In this document: positions 47,163-57,101 of the stretch, one piece after another
Position numbering within the stretch: the first letter of the stretch is position 1
Layout of the letters: each line of letters starts with the position of its first letter
NCBI GenBank assembly: GCA_950097015.1
Contig: CATNEN010000035.1
Coordinates: 870,001 to 934,000, forward strand
DNA: 64,000 bases
Direction: 5' to 3'
From: Macrostomum hystrix
Taxonomy: Eukaryota > Platyhelminthes > Macrostomidae
Made by a program: the position numbers and the translations under genes
The notes under the pieces: model-generated
What the model saw: the letters and a program-made list of their open reading frames with translations, nothing else
The model's database searches: none
Told to the model about the DNA's origin: nothing

Positions 47163-48884
47163 CTAATGACTTAAATGCTCGTCAAATGATCGAGAATAGC
47201 CAACCACATCATCTAAATATGACATGGCGTACTTGTGCTGAATGCCCGCCAGTACTAAGTTCATTAACCTTTGGAAGGTTCCTGGCGCATTTGATAACCC
47301 TTGCGGCATTACACAGTACTCAAACTGGCCTTTATTATGTGTGGAAAATGCGGTCATGAAGCGATGCTCTTCTTTAATAGGAAGCTGCCAATACCCGGAA
47401 TTTAGATCCAAACTGCTGAAAATTGACTTCCAGACAAGTGAGAGAAAGTCTCTTGGATATTAGGGATTGGGTAGGGCACGAACTCCAATCTAGAATTCAG
47501 CATCCTAAAGTCGCTCACTATTCTGATAGACCCATCCTTTTTAGGCACTATGACTAGAGGAGTCGAATAAGTACTATAGCAGGGTCTGATAAGATTTTTA
47601 GCCAACATATCCTCTAGTTGGGTGTCTACCTGCTTTTGTAAGTGAGGAGCTATTCTTCTCGTTGGGATCCGCACTGGGTTCGGATCCTTGAGCAATATCT
47701 CATGTGTCACGAGATGAGTCAAGCCCATCTCGGATTCTATTTTCGAGAACGCATCTCGGTTTTCTTTTAAAAGCTCTATAACTTTCTTTTTCTCCTCTTG
47801 ACTCAATTCTTTTCCTATATTCACCTGTTCTATCCAATTGTCCTTTTCATCCTCCTTCATTGATTGGACGCGTCCGGTAGGTTTGACTGGCTCCATGGCT
47901 GAATATGCTAAATCTTTTGCCTTCAAGGGCTTTGCTGTTCCTATAATAGTTGATTTCGGCACTTTGACATCAAAATTATATTTATTAATTAATTCCACTA
48001 CACCTGTTCCGTTCAGCATTGTCAACAGGGTAGGCATCATTTCTAGAGCTCCTTCTCTAATCTTCACAGTCTCTCCTATACGCTGAACTGTCATAGGTGT
48101 TCCATGATTCGATTCTGAATTCTTAGCCAGCTGTACTGGTATCCTCAATGCACTATTAGCTGGCACTACTATCCTCTGACAACTAAAAATTCTGCAGACT
48201 TTTACTGGTAGCCTATAAAACTGGATCGGAATGCAGAATCCTTCCTTAAGTACTAATATGCCTTTAGAAAATTCTATTCCTTTGCAATAAGTAATGAAAA
48301 AATCCATTCCTAATACATCGTCACATTCATGCTGACATAGCAAAAATTTAATCTCTAATTCTACTTCGCCAAACTTAATTTTCGTTGTTATTTCACCTGC
48401 TAAATTTACTACTGAGCCATCGAATGTTGTAACTCTTCTCTCTGTAGGTTGAATCTCTTCCTCTTGGAAGGTCTTACTGCACACACTCTTACTCAAGAAA
48501 TTGTTCATTGCTCCTGTGTCTAACAGAAAATTTATTTTCTTCTTGCCTAGATTTCCTTCTATAATTGCTTCATGGCTTTATTCGGCTCGATTTTCCTGGT
48601 CTTTAATTCTTCCTTTTTTTATTTGGCACATTAATTATCGGCTTCACTTTACGTTCTCTTGCCTTCTTGCTAGGCAATGTGTTAATTCTAACATTAGTTC
48701 TCGCAGATCCCTGGACTGCGGCTTTATTTACATTGACTCCTGGCACATTAATAATTTCTGGCCTATCGTCTAATTTAGTCTCACTATTAAATGCTGCAAA
48801 CCTATTGCTAGTTTTAATTTGACTATTTGCATTCCTAGAGGTCTGAGAATAGCTATTTACGTTAGAGGGGCGTGACCTCTTCAA
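47163..48884 (-). pseudogene. Gypsy-type gag/protease/reverse transcriptase, broken
   Basis: Minus strand. 48603-48884 is a basic gag-end (KARERKVKPIINVPNKKRK). About 48590 to 47402 holds the protease with LLDTGAMNNF and, after a spacer, the fingers of reverse transcriptase (RIPTRRIAPHL; TPLVIVPKKDGSIRIV). 47163-47411 holds the palm (MDLNSGYWQLPI; MPQGLSNAPGTFQRLM; SYLDDVV). A stop near 48600 and a frameshift at about 47405 break the frame. After EHLSH the sequence jumps to the opposite strand, so RNase H and integrase are absent. The element is a different lineage from the one at 5834-10204. Confidence 0.88.
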
Positions 48885-49015
48885 TCGACCCTAGGAAAAT
48901 CCTAGGAAAGACTCCTTTGTTATATGTATTTCTGAAGTTAGCGATTTTGCGTTAATAATAACTTGTCATAACGCACTGGTTTATTTATAATTTTCTACAA
49001 TACGTACTGATTTGA

Positions 49016-49037
49016 GTTTCCAGTCCTAGTCGGGTTA
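49016..49037 (-). promoter_or_regulatory. Possible primer-binding site of the second Gypsy element
   Basis: On the minus strand TGGTAACCCGACTAGGACTG would pair with a tRNA 3' end finishing in CCA. It lies upstream of the broken gag, where a primer-binding site is expected. The tRNA identity cannot be fixed from here. Confidence 0.45.
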
Positions 49038-49850
49038 CCAATGGACTAGAGTTGCCCAGTCAATCACACAGTCTGAATGACTCCCTTGTTTTTAATTCTA
49101 ATACAGCTTGGCTTTGTCTCAATAGGGAATGTATGAAATAAGTAAGACACTGTTTAAATCGCGAGTGAGCGCGGAACTCCGGTTTATTTTCCTCCTCAAA
49201 TCTCCCTATATTTATATCATAAAATTGGGGTGGCGTACCCCATTAAAACACGAAACTATTTAAACAAAAATGTATACGGTAAGATATCATTTTCGCGTCA
49301 ATTCAACTTTTAAAATATGTGATAATTATACGCTGCCTCAACTGGCTTCCCTAATGGTATTTTTTGAATGAGAATATGAAAGTGAGAAAAATACCAAAGT
49401 CATGACAAAAGTAAAATACAACTATAAAAATATAAGTACATCAGGAAAAAGGCATAATGACACATTGAAGTAGTACACACAAAGTTAAAAATTGCATATA
49501 TACAAATAATACAAATAAAGAACGCATAATACAGTCATCCAAACACACTGAGTAAAATTAAATACAAATGTTGTACCTGTGGTAGCGTGGCACACAAATG
49601 GTGCAAATAACGAAGACAGGAACTAGATTCAGAGAGGAAAGTATCCGGCCTCAACACTGGTGCTTCGTCGCAGTGGAAGCAACCCGGTAGTCAGGCTCCG
49701 ATTGTCCAATTTCCTCGTTACTGGGCCTTACCCTCGTATATCGGAATTTTCCGAGCGTGGAAACTCCCTTAACTCAGCAAATAGCGTACCTTAGTCTTAT
49801 AGGACCTTTGTTGTTAAAACGAATTCCCCGAAAAACTGGGGCACGGATCA
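49038..49850 (-). repeat. Possible 5' LTR or leader of the second Gypsy element
   Basis: No genes. By position next to the possible primer-binding site this would be the LTR. The second LTR is lost with the rearranged 3' half, so the boundary (a minus-strand TGATCCGTGCC at about 49849) is a guess. Confidence 0.3.
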
Positions 49851-49879
49851 GTTTCGAGAAACTCTTCCGCTGAATTTTA

Positions 49880-50240
49880 AGATATATTTAACCGAATTTA
49901 TTAAAAATTTACAAGCGATTCGATTTAGATCATTTTATACGGATCTCAAGCATAGAAATTAGTAAATAATAAGTAAATAAGTAAATAAATGGGAAATAAA
50001 TATTTTAATAAAAAAATAAATAATATAAAAGCTTGCAGTTTGTGAGCAAAGAGCAAAAGTAACAAAAGCCATAAGTACTCATAGGCAATAAAAAGACGTT
50101 AAGTCTTACGTTAAGTAGGAAAAGAGCAAAAAGAAAAAATACCATAGCAGCTGAGCACTGCTCACCAGCCCTCTTGAGCTCAGGCAGCTATTTAAATTTC
50201 ATTTTAGTTTACTTTCAGGGCCATGGGTCTCAGAGACTGC
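49880..50240 (-). other. 3' untranslated region of the AlkB-bearing LINE
   Basis: AT-rich sequence directly downstream of the reverse-transcriptase stop, with simple taaataaata-type repeats toward the left end, as in many LINE tails. No genes. Confidence 0.45.
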
Positions 50241-51001
50241 TCAGCCCTGGATTGGGAGCGGGTTCGGCCTGTTGATTTGTCCCCGCCTCAGGGCAGCCCA
50301 CAGGACATTGAGGATGGGAACTCGTCCCGGAGCGCGAGGCAGCTCCGGCTCGATGTGGAAGCCGTGCAGCCGAGCTGCTTTCATCTTGAGCAGCCAGGCC
50401 ACACCGAGCTGGTTGACTCTGGCTGAGAGCATTGGCATGCCGGCCAGTTTGTGAAGGTCGGTGCTCAGGTAGGAAGGCACACCGTAGCAGATTCGCAGAG
50501 CAAGGTTCTGGATTTTTTGTAGCTTGATCTGATTGGTTACGCAGATCAGAGTCAAGATTGGGGCGCCGTAGGTGAGAGCGCTCTCACCGTAGGCCCTGTA
50601 CAGCATTCTGAGAGTGACGCTGCTCAGTTTGGTGATCTTGGCGATGCGGCACAGGGACATGACAATGGCCCTGCACGTATTCGCCATGTTGTCGACGTGT
50701 TTATTCAAGCAAAGATTGGCGTCGAGGAGGACACCTAGAGATTTTACTTCCTGACAGTAGGGGACCTCCGTCTGCCCCAGCTGCAGTTTGGGTCGCAAGT
50801 CGGCGCGAGCTGTCGGCTTGTAGTTGAAGGCGATGGCCTTGCTCTTGTCGGCATTCAGTCTGATGCCTTGCTTTCCGCACCACTCCCAGACTTGTCTGAG
50901 GTAGCTCTGGAGGCATGTCCGCAGACCAGCAAAGGTGTCTGCGGAGGCCCAGATGGCCATGTCGTCAGCAAATTGACTGCGTTTCACGTTTGGATTTTCA
51001 G
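50241..51001 (-). pseudogene. LINE reverse transcriptase (C-terminal half)
   Basis: The minus-strand frame begins with the reverse-transcriptase active-site block SQFADDMAIW. It continues through the thumb (QGIRLNADKSKAIAFNYKPT; VKSLGVLLDANLCLNKHVDN; ESALTYGAPILTLI) to a stop at 50241. FADD with this downstream pattern is typical of Jockey/CR1-type non-LTR retrotransposons. The endonuclease and the first half of the reverse transcriptase are missing, because an R2-like piece on the plus strand starts at about 51002. From composition and strand it belongs with the AlkB-bearing ORF1 at 51575-53017 (inference). Confidence 0.85.
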
Positions 51002-51572
51002 GAATCGGCATTGCCACTCCCAAGGCCGATTTGCTACGACAGCCACGCACATCGGCAGCCACACCTGGCTGTTCAACAGCACCGGCATGCGCGCCTGTGA
51101 CTGGCGCTTCATCCACCGAGCGCGGCTCAACCTAGTGCCCACCAACGCACTACGGAGGTTGGTCGACCCGACATCCGACCCGCGATGCCGCCGCTGCGGA
51201 GCCGGCGTCGAGACGCTCGGCCACGTCATCAACAGCTGCCCGGTGCACGCGGCCAGGTGGAGGGACCGCCACGACGGCATCGTCAACGCCGTCGCCACCG
51301 CCATTAGCGAGGCCCGCCCCAACGCGACCATCACCACCGACCAGGAGGTCCTTGCCGGCTCCTCTCTGCGACCTGACATCAGCATCATGGATCCAGACAG
51401 AGGCCGCCGCCTCCTGATCGAAGTCAAGTCGCCGTTCGAGGTCGGGCCGGCCACGTTCCCACGCAAGCACCGAGCCGTATGCCAAAAGTACGCCGGCATC
51501 ACGCAGCAGCTCGGCGCAGAGGCGCCAACGGCCCTGGCCACTTTCTGCATTGGCTCGCTGGGCGCCAAGTAG
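51002..51572 (+). pseudogene. R2-like element, C-terminal zinc knuckle and restriction-like endonuclease
   Basis: The plus-strand frame reads DWRFIHRARLNLVPTNALRR, then a CCHC finger (CRRCGAGVETLGHVINSC), RWRDRHDGIV and a restriction-like endonuclease core (LRPDISIMDPDRGRRLLIEV followed by K, a PD-(D/E)xK-type motif). It ends at a stop at 51572. This is the usual C-terminus of R2-group non-LTR retrotransposons, whose endonuclease nicks the target site. Only the last roughly 190 residues are present. It sits between two parts of a minus-strand LINE, on the opposite strand. Confidence 0.88.
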
Positions 51573-51574
51573 GT

Positions 51575-53017
51575 CCAAGAACTCGGCAGGTCTGATGTCC
51601 AGGTCAACGTCTTTGACGACAAAGGTGGCAGTCCTGCTGGCAATTATAGGTACATCGACACCACGCCTGGCATCAAGCGGCCTTGATCTGGCTTGTCGGC
51701 GGTGGACTGGCAGGCCGTGGAAGTTCGGCTCGCGAAGAGGCCCATCCAGAAAGATATTGTGGTCTCTCTCTGAAGCTGGAAAGACGAGAAAGCCATATTG
51801 GGCTGACAGAGGCTTCGTGTCGACGGCCCTGGCAGTGCCAGAAAAATTTGCGGAGAGCCATTGTAGGAAGCCAATGTGGTTTTGTGCACCTTGCCGGTCC
51901 ATCTCGAAAACAACTGGGCAGACAGCAGCCGGTGGTTTCCTCGGCCTGGCAGCGGCTGCAGTGCTGGCATAGGTCTTGGGCTTGGTCGTCGGAACTTGAC
52001 GCTGTTGCTGTTGAGCTGGTTGATTTGACTTGCTAGAGCTGCCAGGTGCGGCAGGGCCGGAGTTCGCCCCGCGGCTGCCTGGTTGCTCTGGGTTGCTTCT
52101 GGCGCCGGTGCTGCTGCCGCCGATCGAGCCGCCAGGTGCGGCAGGGCCTGAGTCCGCCCCGCCGCCGCCTGGCCGCCCAACTGCTGCACCTGGCTGCTCG
52201 TTCGTGGGGCTCAGTTGGCCGATGCTGCTAGCTGGTCGTTTATTCGGCCGCGAACCAGTGACCTCCTTCGACTCTGTCAGTCTGAAGGTTAGCGAGATTC
52301 GCATCCCTTCTTGCTGGTTCACTGCGGGGACTGAGTGCAGCAGCTTGCGATGGCAGGCTCCGGCCATGATTATCAGTGAGCCGGGCAGAGTTGGAAATCC
52401 CCACAGGACGCGGTCTTTCTTCGTCTTGACCATGAAGTTTCGAACTGCGCCGAAGGAGACAGTCGCGATGACGGGATCACGGCCCAACTCCGGCTCATCA
52501 TCGGCGTGATATGGAATATTGTCGGAGGCCGAGGTGTAAAAGTTTAGCAGGCAGCTGTTAAAATCGGGCAGATTAAGCCTGGGCTCATTTCTGATGCAAT
52601 CGGCAATCGTCTTCACGATCTCGGGCCAGTCGTTGTTTGCCAGTAGTGGCACGTTCGAGTAGGTGTACTGTGGTCCTATCCAGTAGACATGGCGCTGCTC
52701 TTGGGGACGATGCCGAAACGCGACTGGAAGGACCTCCTCGATGAGCCGCTCGTAGATGTCTGCTGCCTTCTCTTCGAGCAGTTTCGGGTAGTAGTTGACT
52801 AGGGCGTCCTCTTCGTGGCAACAGAATTTGGCGTCATCGATGTTGCAGGTGAGATCGATCGTGCCGATTTTCGCAGGAGCAGCATCCACTTCCATTCGCA
52901 TTTCAGGTTTGAGCTCAACCTGCTGTGCTTGAGCGAGGTCGCTGTACGGGCACTCAGGCTCGTCGCTGGCTGGCTGCAGAAGTCCTTCAGCAGATCGGAG
53001 GCTCTCATGCGTGTCAA
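51575..53017 (-). pseudogene. LINE ORF1 with an AlkB-type dioxygenase domain
   Basis: The minus-strand frame runs from the edge of the CACTA-like element (53017) to about 51575. Counted from the Met at 52901, residues about 35-210 form a full AlkB fold: NFYTSASDNIPYHADDEPEL supplies the iron-binding HxD, GSLIIMAGACHRKLLHSVPA supplies the second His, and MRISLTFR supplies the 2-oxoglutarate-binding Arg. AlkB enzymes oxidatively remove methyl groups from nucleic acids. Then come a Pro/Gly/Ser-rich linker and a region with RRM-like strands (YGFLVFPASERDHNIF; TATFVVKDVDLDI). The frame stops being LINE-like where the R2-like fragment begins. The N-terminus lies beyond the CACTA-like insertion at 60105-60375. 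Confidence 0.8.
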
Positions 53018-53892
53018 CGCCCCACTAAAAAAGCTTGGTCGGATTCCGATCGGAAATGCAGCTCGGAAACCGAGTGGAAATTTGTCCCGGGAAATCCATT
53101 CGGATTCTGATCGGATTTGACGATCGGACTCATCCAGAGCTTTTCGTTTCACTTTCCGAGCTGATATAAATGACGAAGCACAAAGCGAGTACAAACATGC
53201 ATGTGCTACAATGTAGCCGAAGATCAGTGTACACGCAGTCACGCATGTACATTTAGACAGCCCGATCCCGTCTGAAAATTCAATGACACAAAGACCGGGT
53301 GTGCATCATTTTACATGAAATACAAAATTGCTCAATGGCAGCAGATGGAAAGGAATAATAAGTGTTTATTTAGTGTTTACAAAATAGAACATTGCAGCAA
53401 CGCGTGGTGGGCCACCAAAGCAGTCACTAATAGGGTGCAGGTTGGAGACAGTTCGACAAGTATTTTATAGTTGTTAGGTCAATTTGATTAGGCCTAGTGT
53501 AGTGCGGCTGGAAATGTTCTGTTAAAATTGCACTAAATATTTAATTGTTGCTATATAGTAACTATAGCAATTGCAAATAGCATTATTATGTTATTAATTT
53601 CTACTTTTTTGACCCTTGAAAATAAAGCAAATATTAATTATAAATTATTTTAATCGTTGTCTAATTAAAATATAATCGCACCAGTTTGAAAAGCGCGCTG
53701 CAATCGAGTGAACAATTGTAAGGCGCTGCGCTGCGAGTGAACTGAAGACGTTAAATTGCTGTAGTGAAACTGTTCAAATTCGCGGCCTTCAAACCCAGTT
53801 GTACTACACTAGCATTTCGGTCTCGGAGCAGTTAAAATTTAAGTTAGCGCGAAGTTTCGACGAAAGGGACAATTTTTTACTATGCCACCAAG

Positions 53893-56403
53893 TTACATAT
53901 TTTCCTCGTCAGTGCTGTCGGATATGCGTTGCACTCGCATCGTCGAGCGACGCCTGCTTGGAGTGGGGGCGCCATGCCCGCCGGCCACGTCCGATTCAGC
54001 TGATCCCTCGTGGCTTCGACGCTTCCGGACGCCATCGAAGAACCGTTCGATTGCCTTATTGATGTCGTGCAGCGTAAATGAAGAGCCCAACGCGTCTGAA
54101 ATTTGACAATCACAACATAAGCAGGTTGTCAAGTCCACAACTGTTGACCTGAGAGAAATACATGTATGAATTACGGCATGAATACGTATGGTTATGGCAG
54201 TACCCACCCCGTACATTTATCAGTACGTTGTATCAGACAGTATATCACTATTGATATCACTATTAAGAATCAACTCTGGTAATTGGTACATATGCGACAG
54301 TAAAGCATAACCTACCCTTCACAATCCCTCCAAAGCACTTGTCGAAAGACATCTTGGAGTTCTCTTGTTGGCCACGGCCTCGGGCATCCTTGCCGCCAGT
54401 GCGATTGAAGCGCTGCTGGAAGTCTCGCGCCAGAAGCTCGTTCATCGCATAGCGAACAGACTGAGTCACAGAAGGGCCCAGGCACTTTTTCTGAATGAAC
54501 GAAGTCTAAAATTCACACATGAAAGCGTCTGGACCATTTCCCCGAGTCTACAGTACCGAAGTTCCGAACGCATGGTGGAAGTTTAATAGTAAGAGAAATG
54601 CTCATAAGATATTAACTAACCAGCGCAGTCTTGGCCTCCGCACTGGCAGAAATCTTCTCGACTGCACTGTTGAGGTCGGCCTCGTTTGCGACAGGAAGCC
54701 CGAATGGAATTTCGAGCGTGGGTGCCGCAGCAGCTCCCCGGAGACTGGACGACTCAATCGTGGCCTTTAGCTTCATGAGTTCGCGAATGCTCAAGAGCTG
54801 CAGACAGTAGAGCCCTGAATAATGAGTTGAAAGTTGCATAGTAAATTAACTTCAATTTACGTGCCAGTTCCAAGCTAGACGCTGTCGATTTCATCCACCT
54901 AGCTGTTCAAGCAACGAGTGTGCGCTGGTCACCAGTTACATTTTGCGGCTGTTGTCAACTACTGCTATCTCAGCGTCAATAACAATAACTCCATTACCTT
55001 CAACAGATCCCCACGTGTACCCACAAGCCTCAACCTGGCTTCTGGCTTGCGTTTCCAGCTGAGGCAGAGCTGAAAACTGTGGATTAAATTTTCGTTAGAA
55101 ACCGTGGCAAGTTCTGAAAAAAACTGTTGCAAGACTTCATGAAACGAGTTTTACAAATTACCTGCGCAGGCTGTCGCAGCTGTTCGCGCGAGAAGCTGGC
55201 TCTTGGGGCTGAAGTTGGAGTGCACGAAAACTGCCTAGACGGGTGTCGAGTAGGCGTCGAGCTTCCAGACGAATTGAGAGCTGCTTGAGGGTGCAGTCGC
55301 TCAAAGGCTGGGCTGTCGATCGACTGCGGTTCTGGTGGAGGTGCCATGGAGGTGCGGTTCTGAAGTTTCCTGACAGTGCTCTGCGCCATTGTGCCGTCGT
55401 AGGCCTGGGTTGGTAAAGAAATGATTAGAATAGATAATTTTTTTCTCAGCACGTTAATCTGTAACATAGTAGGAGAAATGATATACTCAACAGTAACCAT
55501 ACACGCATTGAATGAGATGATGCAGACATAACAGAGGTGTATAGATATAAACATAACAATGTGATGTGTGACAACAAGCCGTCACGCTAGCCTGGCATTG
55601 GGGTGAGGTGAAGACAGTGTTAGATTAGAGAAATTAAAGAAAAGAATAAAATCCAAACTATTAAAACTGTCTCAATCATTTTGTAATATGTCTGGCAAAC
55701 TGCCAAGTGCAATAATTTGAAATTAATAAGCATACTGTACTCCAAATGCATGAATACATAAAGACTATAAATGCTTGACATTTTTAAATAGACACAAATG
55801 TAAGCACGTACTTCTGCAATTCCCGAAGCTTGCAGAGTTGGCAGTGGAGGGAGGCAAACAACACCAGAAGACCCAGACAATGATTCACTTCTCTGTGTGG
55901 GACCCCGGTTGGCTTGTCCATGGCTGGCTGCATCAGCAACCTACAATTATATTATTTTATATTTTATATTAACGCACGTGGCAGACCTTAGTTGTATACT
56001 AAATATTAAATTAAATTTTATTTTACATTATACTTACAGCATCAATATCTGTTGCATCATTGTCTGTCTCAAGATTCTTCATAGGAGGAAATGTCTGTCT
56101 TTTGTTGGATCGAACACGATCTGGCAGAATCTTTAGTAGCTTGCTTGGACGATAGTGCTTCTCTTTGACCACAGCTCGTAGCATGGCTACAGTGTCACTG
56201 GTGTCACAGGCATGTGGAACAACTTGCAAAACAATGCAATCTTCCAACTTGTCATTATATATTACCTGAATATGAACTTCTTCAAGTTTGTCCACTTGCC
56301 TCCATTGCTCAATAGTCCACTTAGTAAAAGAGCCAAGAAGGCAATCTTCCTCATCAGCTTCTATTACTTCATAGTCAGAGGTAAAATACACAATAAACTT
56401 CAT
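53893..56403 (-). CDS. DUF4806-like companion protein of the CACTA-like element
   Basis: Seven minus-strand exons (56403-56038, 55940-55812, 55404-55162, 55076-54998, 54814-54621, 54490-54316, 54095-53893) have canonical or near-canonical splice sites, and all phases agree. The predicted protein has 462 residues. It starts MKFIVYFTSDYEVIEADEED (an N-terminal block common in this family) and has a Pro/Ser-rich middle. The C-terminal domain resembles DUF4806: LPVANEADLNSAVEKI, then TQSVRYAMNELLARDFQQRF, NRTGGKDARG and MSFDKCFGGIV, ending in a basic tail RKRRSHEG. The biochemical role of DUF4806 is unknown. Its place inside a transposon, beside the transposase, and a decayed equivalent at 18298-19645 suggest it serves transposition, perhaps by binding the ends. 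Confidence 0.8.
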
Positions 56404-57101
56404 TGAGTCACTGCAACAAGATTACTGAACTAAAGTTTTATTATTTAATGATTTAGCAACTGCACAAGACACTGCATGTACTAAGAAGGACTATTTACTC
56501 ATTGTGGTGTAATGTTGGCCAAGCAGTAACTAAAGTTTTTACAGCATAATATGGCACATAACATGTAATTATTCCATTGGAACAAGTGAGTTACAAATTT
56601 AGAGGATACACAAAAAATGTTTATTGAATTGTTCATAGGGGCCTATTGCTACTTGCTAACTTACTAGTAGACAACTTGTCAAAATACATTTACACTAGAA
56701 TTCTGCCACAAAAATCATAAATAGTCTGACTAGGACATTCACATTGAAGGACACATTACTTAAATAATACGTACTCATATTTGCAAGCACTTAGGAAGGT
56801 TATAATAAAGCATAGAAATTATACAAAACAATAATAATTGTTTTTTGTAATAAAATTAATTAATAATAATAATAATAATAATGATCATCTTATTTCATAC
56901 CATGATCCGAACAAATGCTTTAGTTTGTTAATGGCTATAATGGCTATACTACTTCAATATTATATAATATATATGGAATTATATATTTTTTTATTCTAGA
57001 CCTAATTAAATTATATTTGCTGACTGTATACACAATTACATTTGTAAACAACTTAGGCAAGACACAATTATGGACGATGGACTTCAGGCAAATAACTTGA
57101 T
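56404..57101. other. Spacer between the two genes of the CACTA-like element
   Basis: AT-rich, with a simple taataataa run at 56858-56882. It contains the 3' end of the transposase gene and the promoter side of the companion gene. No further gene. Confidence 0.5.

Noticed and set aside
52030-52509. Plus-strand frame of 159 codons
   Set aside because: Antisense to the AlkB and Pro/Gly-rich region; opened by GC-rich low-complexity sequence.
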